Source: Tridacna crocea (taxonomy: Eukaryota; Mollusca; Bivalvia; Cardiida; Cardiidae). From it: a DNA stretch of 64,000 nucleotides. Both the position numbers and the translations under genes were made by a program. The stretch covers positions 17,741,290 to 17,805,289 of the forward strand of contig OX031061.1 in assembly GCA_943736015.1 (NCBI GenBank), in the 5' to 3' direction. A model generated the notes under the pieces. The model searched no databases and had not been told where the DNA came from. It was given only the letters and a program-made list of their open reading frames with translations. Positions 47,701-59,700 of the stretch are shown here, one piece after another; the stretch's first letter is position 1; the number at the start of each line of letters is the position of its first letter.

Positions 47701-50700
47701 ATCTGCAAATGCTTTCAATTTGGACCAGTCTAAAATTTTCTCGTGTGGTAAAAAGTTAAATGACAAATTTCACCATTTGACCATTATTTATTTTATTATC
47801 TGAACATGTTTTGGATTGGACATGCTGAAATTTTGCTGTTTAGCAAAAGGCTAATCACATTCTTCACCCTAGGGAAAGGACTTTTGAAAAAATTCTGGGA
47901 AAGGAAGAAGATTCTGAATTCCAGCATTTTTTCCTTTTCCCAAAGTATATTCTACCCTTTTAAAGAGAACTATTATAATTTGTGCTACATTTTATTTGTC
48001 ATCTTTCATATGCTTTATGCTTCCATCATGGATCAGTCTGAAAAATTGTCATTTTGTAAAGTGTCTATCTTTATTCATCAGGCTATGAACTTGGAGTACA
48101 AACGCATACAAGGGATCATTAATAAGTTTCCGACATCATTCCCTCTACTAGATCCTCGTCTCCAGCACATTGTAACCTATATAGTTCATTGTCGGTGTTC
48201 AGAAGATATACTAAAGATTATTTTATTGGAACAGTTTGCTGAAATATTCTGGGAGGAGAATGAAAGGTATAAACCTTTGTTTGTCTTAACTTATTTACTA
48301 GAATGATGTGCCATTCTGCTCTCTGTGATTTTTAGCTCCACTGGCCGAAGGCCAGCGGGCTATTGTCATGGCGTTGTGTCCGTCGTGCGTCCGTCCGTCC
48401 GTCCGTCCGTTCGTCCGTCCGTCCGTTCGTCCGTGCGTGCGTCCGTAAACTTTTTCTTTAAAAAACTTCTCCTCAGAAACTGTTGACTGGATTTTTACCA
48501 AATTTCACAGGAATGTTCCTTAGGTGGTCCTCTTTCAAATTCCTTCAAATAATTGTGTTCCATGAATAATTCTGGTTGCCATGGCAACCAAAGTAAAAAA
48601 CCTTTAAAAATCTTCTCCTCCCAAACCGCTAATTGGATAGCATTATTTTTTTGCAGGAATGTTCCTTAGATATAGGTCTACAGAATTCCTTAAAAAAAAA
48701 AAGATCCGTCAAAAAACATGGCTTTTATGGGAGACTCATTTTCCTTTTATGGTATAAAGTAAAATCTTTGAAAAATTTCTTCTCTCAAACTACTTGTTTT
48801 GATTTCATTGTTGTATTGAAGGTTAGTTCCAATGGTGGTAAGTCTTTACCATACAATCCTGACTTTTAAGGACCCTAAAGAAGAAGTCTTTGGAAAACAC
48901 TCTTGGAAAAGGAGAAAATGCTGGTAATCAGCATTTTCTCCTTTTACCTCAGTGTTTTCTACTCTATGAAAGAGAGAAATCATCATTTCATCAATGTTTA
49001 ATTTGTTGTCTGCAAATGCTCTCAGTTTGGTCACATCCCAAGTTTTGTCGTTTGGTAAAGAGTTAAAGATGGTTGCTTTACATAATCTGTAATCCTTTTC
49101 ATATAAAGCAAGGGAAACTCTGCACTTTGATTAGTTCTGGTAAAGGTTTGTTGACCTCCTGGTGACCTGGTAGAAAGAGGGACAGGGCTTTACTGTTGTG
49201 ATAAGGCATTTTGTTCTCCAATCAAACTGATCACTGACAAAGAAGAGTTTAGAAAACATTGTGGGAAAAAGAGAAAATGCTGGTAACCTTTTCCCACAAT
49301 GTTATCTACCCTTCACAAAACAACTGTCAAATTTTCAGTCACTTTTATTTTTTCATCTACAAATGCTTTCCATTTGGACAACCATAGAATGTTGTGATTT
49401 GGTAATGAGTTAACTAAACTAGAAGACAAAATTTTTATAACTGGCCATAATTGAAAGATGTTGCAGACAACATAATAAATCTTCAAATTAGTAAAACTTG
49501 TATCAAAAAGGGTAGAAATTATTGTGTCAAACTAAGAAAATGCAGGTAACTTTTATTTTCTTCTTTTCTCACAATGATTTTCATAGCCTTTTTTCTTTAG
49601 TGACCTAAAATGCAGGAATGAATGGTAATTGTAAAAAGACTTCTCTTCACCGGTACAGAAAAATCAGGCCTGTGGAGCGATACAGGCGCTCAAGCGCCTC
49701 TAGTTTAAATTCATTACCACACAATCCCGAGTTTTGATGCCCTTGAAGAAAAGCCATTGGAAAACATTGTGGGAAAAGGAGAAAATGCTGGTAACCAGCA
49801 TTTTCTCCTTTTCCCACAATGTTATCTACCCTTCTCGAAACAAATTTCGAATTTTTACATTCTCTTTTACATTGTATTTTTCATCGGAAATGCTTTTGAT
49901 TTGGACAAACCTAAAATTGTCATATGGTGATCGGTTAATTACTAGCTTGGCTGTTTATGAAAAAACATGGAGGAATTACCATGGCCCTTGTGTCATTGTC
50001 ATCATCTGCACAGTGGTTATCTGCATTGTTATCAGTATAGTCATGCAAACACTCTCATATTTTCAAAAACTTTTACATTCCTTGTTCTGCAACACACGAA
50101 AAAGGGGCATTCGGAGATTTGCGTTAAGAGTCTTTGCAGATCAGTCTGCGCATTCCGTGCAAACTGATCCAAGACTACACTATAAGAGTACTTTATGATT
50201 TGGTACCACAGTACAAGTGTGCAAAAGAGAAAATTGCATAAAAATGGGAAGTGTCGTCTCAGATTAGCCTAAGCTGACTGTGTAGGCTGAGCACAGATTA
50301 CTTTTTCAGCAAAATGTCTGAATGCTCCTTAGCACATGTTGCAGGCCCTATAATATTGCTGTTATTACTAAAAATATATACTTCACAGAATTAGAAAAGT
50401 TGTTAACTATCAAAAGGAGTACCTTTACAACTAAGGGAGATAACGATCAGTCTTCTTTTCCTTTAATTTTCACTGAAAATCAAGCAAATGCACTAGAACC
50501 CTGGCACCAACATGCTGTGCTATTGTTTCTAGTAGTTTAACCCTTAACCACATGGCAAAATTTTAGACCTATCCAAATGGAAAGCATTTGTAATAAATTA
50601 GATGTGAATCAAAATTGAAATTTGTTTTGGGAAGGGTAGAAAACATTGTGGGAAAAGGAGAAAATGCTGGTTACCAGCATTTTCACCTTTTCCCATGGTG

Positions 50701-53700
50701 TTTTTAAAAGGCTTCTTTTTCAGGGTTGTTAAAAGTTATGATTTTGTGGTATAGGGTTAATATTAAGTGCTTCAAACTATAAACTATAAAATGAAAATGA
50801 TGAATTTGTCATCCACCCTATCAAACTCCAATTGCTTTATTATGCCCCCCTTTCGAAGAAATGGGGGTATATTGCTTTGCACTTGTCGGTCGGTCCGTCG
50901 GTCGGTCGGTCGGTCTGTAGACCAAGTTTGTTCGGAGCATAACTCAAAAACTATTTCAGGTATCATCTTGAAACTTCATAGGTGGATAGATCTCATTAAG
51001 GAGAAGTGCAGTGCACAAGAACCATAACTCTGCCCATCATATTTTTGGAGTTATTGGCCTTTGTTGATTTTCATAGTTAATTTTTGTCCGGAGCATAACT
51101 CAAAAAGTATTTCAGGTATCATCTTGAAACTACATAGGTGGATAGATCTCATTAAGGAGAAGTGCACTGCACAAGAACAACAACTCTGCCCATCATATTT
51201 TTGGAGTTATTGCCCTTTGTTGATTTTCATACTTAATTTTTGTCTGGAGCATAACTCAAAAACTGTTTCAGGTATCACCTTGAAACCTTATATGTGAAAA
51301 GATCTTATTAAGGAGAAGTGCAGTGCACAAGAACCATAACTCTGCCCATCATATTTTTGGAGTTATTGCTCTTTGTTGATTTTCAGACTTAATTTTTGTC
51401 CGGAGCATAACTCAAAAAGTATTTCAGGTATCATCTTGAAACTACATAGGTGGATAGATCTCATTAAGGAGAAGTGCAGTGCACAAGAACAACAACTCTG
51501 CCCATCATATTTATGGAGTTATTGCCCTTTGTTGATTTTCATACTTAATTTTTGTCCGGAGCATAACTCTAAAAGTATTTCAGGTATTATCTTAAAACCT
51601 CATAGGTGGATAGATCTTACTAAGGAGAAGTGCAGTGCACAAGTACCATAACTCTGACCATCATATTTTTGGAGTTATTGCCATTTGTTGATTTTCATAG
51701 TTAATTTTTGTCTGGAGCATAACTCAAAAAGTATTTCAGGTATCACCTTGAAACCTCATAGGTGGATTAATCTTATTAAGGAGAAGTGCAGTGCACAAGA
51801 ACCATAACTCTGCCCATTATATTTTTGGAGCTTTTGCCCTTTGTTGATTTTCATAGTTAATTTTTGTCCAGAGCATAACTCAAAAGGTTTTTTAGGTATC
51901 ATCTTGAAACTTTATATGTGGATAGATCTTATTGAGGAGAAGTGCATTGCACAAGAACCATAACTCTGCCCATTATATTCTTGCAATTGCTGTCCTTTGT
52001 TGATTTTCGTACTTATTTTTTTTCCGGAGCATAACTCAAAAAGTATGTGAGGTAAAATCATGAAACTTTAAAAGTTGATAGTTCACATAAATGGGAAGTA
52101 CAGTGCCCAAGAATTGTTAATTTATCATTAATAATTTTTGAGTAATTACCCTTTGTTCGTTTTTACACTTTGAACGTAAGAGTTTATAATCACATTGGAT
52201 GCCATGGGGGGGCATACATGTTTTACAAACATCTCTTGTTTATATCCCATCTGACCATTTTACTTAGGTGGTAAATACAATGCCTGCAATGTAAAATAAA
52301 ACTAATTTCAAAACCTTTTGCCTGTGTTTATGCTTCCAGTTTGCCGATATTTGTAGACAAATACCATAATTATCACATTTGCTTTATTATTATCCCCCGC
52401 CGTAGGCGGAAGGATATAGTTTTATTATCCCCCGCTGTAGGCGGAGGTATATAGTTTTAGCGTTGTCCGTCCGTCCTTCCATCCGTCCGTCCGTCCGTGT
52501 GTCCGTCCCGGCAAATATCTCCAATACCATTGGACGGAATTTCGTGAAACTTTATACACATGTACAATGACCCATTCTCCCGAGACAGTTTTTTTGTTTT
52601 TTTGATTCGACGCAAAATGGCTGACTGAGAGCGATTTTAAGTTTCACTTAAGTAACACTTAAGTACACTTTTGATGTTTGGAGTCTTCTCTTCAAAACTA
52701 TACAAAGTTTTTACATTGAACTTGTCTCATCTGTCAACCTCCATTAGGAAATGCAGGAAAAGAAGTTTTACTTACGTTGACTGTGCAATACCACAGTTAT
52801 TTGCCCTTGTTTGTGTAATAAGGTGTCATGGAAAAAGGGGGTTTCATGTTATATTTCATTCCATTTCTTGTGAAGGCAACTCCTTCCACATTTCTTGAAG
52901 GAATTGAATGCAATTTTGACAGAATATTTTTTATCATGTGACCTATTGCATATTGTCAACATTTTGCGATTTGTAGCTGCGTCATGAAAAAAGGGGGCTT
53001 CATGTTTTATTTCATTCTATTTCTTGTGAATGCAACTCGTCCTATATTTCTTGACAGAATTGAAATGAATTTTCACAGATTGTTTCTCATCATTTGACCT
53101 ATTGCATATTCTCAAAGTTTTACTATTTGTAGCTGCGTCATGAAAAAAGGGGGCTTCATGTTTTATATCATTTTATATCTTGTGAATGCAACTCATCCCA
53201 TATTTCTGGACAGAAATGAATAGAATTTTCACAGAATGTTTCTTGTCATCTGACCTATCACATATTCTCAATGTTTTGCAGTTTGTGGCTGCGTCATGAA
53301 AAAAGGGGGCTTCATGTTTTATTTCATTCTATTTCTTGTGAAGGCAACTCCTCCCACATTTGGCAGATTTGAATGGAATTTTTACATTATCATGTGACCT
53401 AACACAATGCCTCCCACATTTCTTGGCAGATTTGGATGATCATGTGACCTACGGCATATTGTCAAGATTTTGGGATTTGTAGCAGCATCATGGAATAAGG
53501 GGGCTTCATGTTATAATTTAATTTTTCACCTGTATCTCTTTAATTACTTGACATATCTCAACAGATTTGGATGAGATTTTCACAGATCATGCAACCTAGC
53601 ACATGTTGTCAGGGTTTTGCAATTTATCACTGTATCATGGAAAAAGGGGACTTCATGTCAAATTTAATTTTTTATCAGTGTATCTCCAACTTTTACACAT

Positions 53701-56700
53701 TATTTTCATAGAACTTCATATTTTTATTGGTTGATCAAAGCCAGTGACCAATGAGTCAATTGTGCATTCGTCTCTCCATGCATCTGTCTGTTCGTAAACC
53801 TTTAAGATCACAATAATGCCATATATCCATTCAGCTACCCAGGCAGGTGCTACAAATTTCAACACTTTAGTCTCTAGCTGTCTGCTTGAAATGGCAGTAG
53901 TGTGGCGGCTTATATTGTGAGAGGGATATCTTCTAAAGTCCTTGACGAAAATTGATGAAACTAAATGCATGTTTTCTTTTCCATTACATAGTCTGTTCAT
54001 ACATTTTTTTTTCCACCACATATATGAAATCCTGAAATGAAAACAAATAAAGGAAATATACATAAAACTCCCTCTTTCCATGACATGTCATTATATATGA
54101 CATGTCGTGGAAAAGGGGTTTTTATGTATATTTCCTTTGTTTGTTTTCATTTTATGAAATGCCAAGTTCTGCAAAAAGGGTACTTAATGTATAATTCTGT
54201 AATGGACCTCTTTTATATTTTTTTATGTAATGAAATCCTGTGCCATGGAACAAGGGAGCTTAATGTATAATTTCATCATGGACCAATAACAAAAAGGCCA
54301 CATGTACATGCAAAACACAATACCTCTTATCATTTTGTATCAAAAAAGGTCTTTTTCGGCGGGGGATGTCATTTCAACGAAATTGCTTGTTAATCAATTA
54401 GTTCTTACCATATGAAATGTTAGGAATTTTTTTCTTATCATTATACTACATAACACTGTTGTTTTTTTCCCCGAAGTGTGAAAAAGTTGAAGAATCATGC
54501 AGGATTGATTGTAAAACAGATGAAGGCTGATGGAGGGGAGACCATTATTAAAGAACATGCTGTAAGTCCAGAGAGCAAGTTATCACTTAATTCTTTACCA
54601 AATAACAATATTTATACCCCCGCAAAACAAATGTTTTTGGGGTTATACTGGAATCAGCCTGTCTGTCCGTCTGTGTGTCTGTCCATGTGTCTGTTTGTGT
54701 GTCCGTCTGTGTACAAAATACTGTCAAAGCGCTTGTGGGGGTATAGAGTCACATTCAGTGACAGCTGTAGTTTAGACTTGTCCAGATTGAAAGCACTTGC
54801 AGACAACAAAATAAATGTAAGCCAAGAATTGAAATTTGTTTCAAACAGGGTGGAAAACATTGTTTTCAAAAGGCTTCCACTTCAGGGTTGTATAAACCAT
54901 GGATTGTTTTGTAAAGTGTTTACTATATACCAGATTACAAAAATATAGACTTATCGAAATTGAAAGCATTTGCTGGCAAAACAGAAGGAACAGAGATAAT
55001 GATTTCTCCTTTTCCCAGATTGTTTTCTTAAAGCTTTTTTCTCAAGGTTCTTAAATCCCAGGATTATGTGGTAGATAGTTAATTCAGTACCAAATAGTTA
55101 ATTCAGTACCAAATGATCCTAGGTTTTGATTAACATATAGAAGATTGCTTTAGAGAATATTATGGGAAAAGGAGAAAATGCTGGTAACTAGTGTCCACAA
55201 TTTTGTGACCTATTCAGACAAATTCTATTGTTTGTAATAGTTGATTATTTATCTGCTAGTACTTTTCAATGTGGACAAGTCTAGGATTTTTTTTGTCTGG
55301 GAAATAGTTTCAGATACTACAGCATTCATTTTCAGTCAAGCTTAACTTGTTTTTCGGCCATGAAAGGCGATTTTTTTTTTGTAATAGAAAATGTTCAGTT
55401 TTTGTTGTAGGATTGATTTAATTTGATGTTAAATGTTATGCTCAGACAAGTTTAATGTATAATATGGAGTGGGCATTTTTTGTTCCAGAACTTTCCCTTT
55501 CATGCCATTGAAAAAATGTTTTCTGCTTCTAATTGGGAAATCTTTCTTTCAGATCACTTTTTGGTACTTGATCAGACCTGCCTGCTGCTATTCATTGACA
55601 TCAAAATTGAACAAAATATGATTTTTTTCCCTTGGGTAGGCGTGGGGGTAGGCTATTTTTCCCTATGAAAGTTTATTCCCATACTTCTTAGATTTGTGTC
55701 TCTGTCAATGCCAATGAAGAGCATGATATACTTGTTTAACCCTTTCAATCTGGACAGGTCTGATTTAAAAATTGAAAATATGAATTACTCTTCACTGAAA
55801 CCTGTGTTGTGGGTATTCATTAGAATCATCTCGATGAGACAATTCTAATGAGTACCCACAATGTAGAGTTTTGAAGAGAAATTATGGATTTAGAAAGCCA
55901 GGACTCATTTTTATGTGGAGCTCTGTTGAAATGTCCTATGACTTCATCTATTTGCAGTATTGGCATGAAACTTACCAGATGTATAGAAAAACAGTTTGGA
56001 TGTTTATAAAAGGTGTGACAGTTTTTCTGGATGAAAAGTAAGTGCTTTGTTTGAATTTCAAAAAATGACAGCAGGCAGCAGTTTAATTTTGGATCTGCAA
56101 TTTTGAATTGGGCTGTTTTGTGATGTTAACTAATTAATTAATTGAATGGTGATCTCTTACTTTTAACCTTATCTATGGATGTAAAAACAGAAAGGAAAAG
56201 AACCTGCATTGCCAAAAGACAAAATTTTAGACTTATCCAAATTTAAAGCTTTTACAAACGATAAATTTGAAAGTGATACAAATGCATCGAAGGTGTTTGT
56301 CAGGGTAGAAAGCATCAGTAAAAAAGAAATAATACTAGAAAACAGCATTTTGTCATTTTACAACAATGTTTTCATACAGTTTTCCTGCTCTGGATCTTAA
56401 TAACTGTATAATTTTTGTGGTAAAGGGCTAAAAAGTCTTCTCCAAAAGCTGGACTATTTTTGAAATATTGTAAAATGTTGAGTGGAGTGTGTAAGCTATT
56501 TTTTGCTGAGCAGTATTGGAAGAAAACATCAAGGTTTTGTTGTAGCCCTTTCAGCCTGGCTTCTGTAGTGGTTGAGCAAAAAGTTTCACATCTCTTGTTT
56601 AACTCTCTACCTGAGTTTTAATGACCTTGAGAAAGAAAGCCTCTGAAAACATTGTGGGAAAAGGAGGAATGCTGGTTACCAGCATTTTCTCCTTTTCCCA

Positions 56701-59700
56701 CAATGTTTTCAACCTTATCAAAGACAATGTCTATCATTTGAGCCCACCCTATATTGTTATCTACAAATGCTTTGAATTTGGACAGGTCTAAATTTTGTTG
56801 TGTGGTAAAGATTTAACTTCCACTGATGAAATTTAGTCTATGAATTTTTCTTATTGTATTTGTTACTACATCCAATAGATCAAAGGATAGCCTATCAACT
56901 GATGGATAAAATGTTTGTATATTTCAGGTATGAGCTGGCTTTGCCATATTTAGTACATTCTCATTTAATATCAGAAGAACTTAGAAAGACCCGGCACAAG
57001 AATGCAGGCCTTGTAAACCCTAAAATTAGTGCTTTCTTTCTACGTCAAACTCTACTGGTAAGATTTTTGGTGTGATGATAATATGAACCAAGCTCTTTGT
57101 CTCCCTTGTGCAGTATACTAAGCTAGTCATCTCATAATTTTGGACTCGTAAAATCCATTCTGTCTTGTAACCGATTGATTGATGAGGTAGAATAGCCCAT
57201 AGACCAGCAGAAAGTTTCCAACAAGCAAATACTATCAACCTGTGTCAGCCTGCGTAGGCTGGGTGAATTGACATTGGTCAATGCTTTTTGCAGATGCATT
57301 AAACCTCCTCTTTTGCAGAGCATAGCTCAGAGTGGCTTTTTTAAATTAAAAAAAAAAAGTAGCCGTTTACCATTGTAATAGCTTGAAAGAAAAACAGACC
57401 TTTGAAAACACTGTGAAAAGAACAGTTTGCATTTTAACTTTTTCCCACAATGTTGTCTGCCCTCCTTAGCTCTAATCCTGTACTAAGGATACCATGGGCA
57501 GATCTTTAGTAGATAACTTGAATTCACAGAGTAACCTACCCACAAAGACAAAAAAAATATAGTTTCAAAACAGAAATTCTAGTTTTACATTATTTCTTAC
57601 CTTTTCCTTCTGCATATCAAACTAAATCTTGCATTTCTGAGTTTGTAGAGGAACTTTTTTTTACAGCAATGTTCCTGTATATTGGAAATGCTATATTTAA
57701 ATGTTATGATTTCAACAGCTGTTTATCATAAAGATCAGAAACAGCAGCAAAGTCAAAACAACACAATATTTAATGCTACATATCCACAAAACAAATTAGC
57801 AATGCTCTGTGAAAAAGGGGCTCAATGCATCAAAAAGTATTGACCCAGGTCATCCTGACCTGGGCTGAAACCAGTCTACCACATGATTCCGTAAGCAAAA
57901 TTGTTTTTATAGATGCACAATTACATACTAACCTGCTGGTATAATGCATCAAAGACTAACTCTTTACCAAACAACCAAATAGTAGACCTGTCCAGATTGA
58001 AAGCATTTGTAGATGATGAAATAAACGTGACTCATACATTGAAACTTGACTTTGAAAGAGTTAAAAACATTGTTGGAAAAAGGATAAAAATGCTGGTTCC
58101 CAGCATTTTCTCCTTTTCCTCAATGTATTCTTTGCTATATGGACAAAACTATCCATTTGATTATCATTTAATATATCATCTGGAAATGCTTTCAATTTGG
58201 ACTAGTCTAAAATTTTGTTTTGTGTTACAGAGTTAAAGGATCAAAGCTTCATTCTTTAATCCTTTACCAATTAATGTCAAATCTTAACAACTGTCAGGAC
58301 GAAGGCTGTTGAAAATCTTGTGGGAAAATGTTGTCTACTGTCTCAAAAATAATTCCATGAGCTCTTTTGAATAAATTTCCAAATTTATATTGCAAAGTAA
58401 ACATGTTATTTCAGTATATACATAAACTTTGAAGACAATTGATGTTTGAACTGACATTTGACAGGGTTATATTTTCTCTCAGACATAATTTTGATTTCAG
58501 TATTAAAACGACATGGTTACCCATTAATTTGAAGACATTTTATAATTTCGGCATACATAAGAAACAATTAGACAAAACTTTGAGGACCCTTGTGTCATAT
58601 ATTTAATACAAAAGATGAGGAATAGTGCCACCATCATTATATATTTACATAACACCTAACTTATTTTGAATTTTACCATACATATACTGTCATACTTTTA
58701 AAGGCACATGCATGTTCATTTTTATCTTTACTTTATCAAACTATTATCAGTCTTGTCCCTTCATAACAAATGTAATCCCTGACAGCTGCAAGGTTGCGTA
58801 GATTTTGACAGATAGAAATTGCATTTCATTTTCATGAGGCCACCAAAAAAATCACTGTTGTGAACTTTCTGGGTTTAACTCTTTACCAGACAACAAAATT
58901 ATAAACAGATCCAAATTGAAAGCATTTGCAGACAACAAAATAAATGTGACTGAAAAATTGTAAATTGTTTTGTAAAGGGTAGAAATCATTGTGGTAGTAG
59001 GAGAAGATGCTGGTTACCAGGATTTTCTCCTTTTTCCACAATGTTTTCAAAAGTCTTCTTTCTAAGGGTTGTTAAATGTCGGGACTGTGTGGTAAAAAAT
59101 TAAATGGAAGATTTCCAATGTATCATACATTACATCAGAAATATCAGTAATTTATGCTACCCAGCTGACTAAACCAATCTGCAGTCTGTCAAATCCTTAC
59201 AGTTGATTTCTTTCTAGCCATAGGATGTTTTGCCTCTGTACAATCACTTGCACCTTTTGAAAGTGTTTGTAATGGCTTATCAATAACACAATCACACTTA
59301 CATATACTTTCCAAGGTATTGACTTTAACACTTTAGTTTAACCCTTTCCCAAACGACAAACTTTTGGACTAGACCAAATTGAAAGCATTTGCAGATGACA
59401 ATTCAACTCTAGCTGAAAAGATGATTTCTGTCTATGATAGGGTAGAAAACATTGTAGGAAAGGAGAAAATGCTGGTTACCAGCATTTTCTCCTTTTCCCA
59501 CAATGTTTTCAAAAGGCTACTATTCAAGACCGGTAAAAACCAGGGATTGTTTGGGAAAGGGTTAATATCTGACAGTTACATAATCATATTAATGAAGACA
59601 TTTTTAACTTTCAGTATATAAATGACACAATTACACAAAACTTTGAAGACCAGTACGATGTGACAGACTTGTTACAACAGATGAGTACACTAGTTCTACC

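Noticed and set aside
47806-48306. 166-codon plus-strand frame
   Set aside because: The first half is a decayed MITE; only 48082-48266 is exon 19.
50767-51651. Repeated open frames of about 80-90 codons
   Set aside because: They follow the 155-bp tandem core of a non-coding repeat; the same peptide recurs because the DNA unit does.
54478-54948. 156-codon plus-strand frame
   Set aside because: Only the first part (to 54561) is USP25/28 exon 20; the rest reads through the donor into intron repeats.
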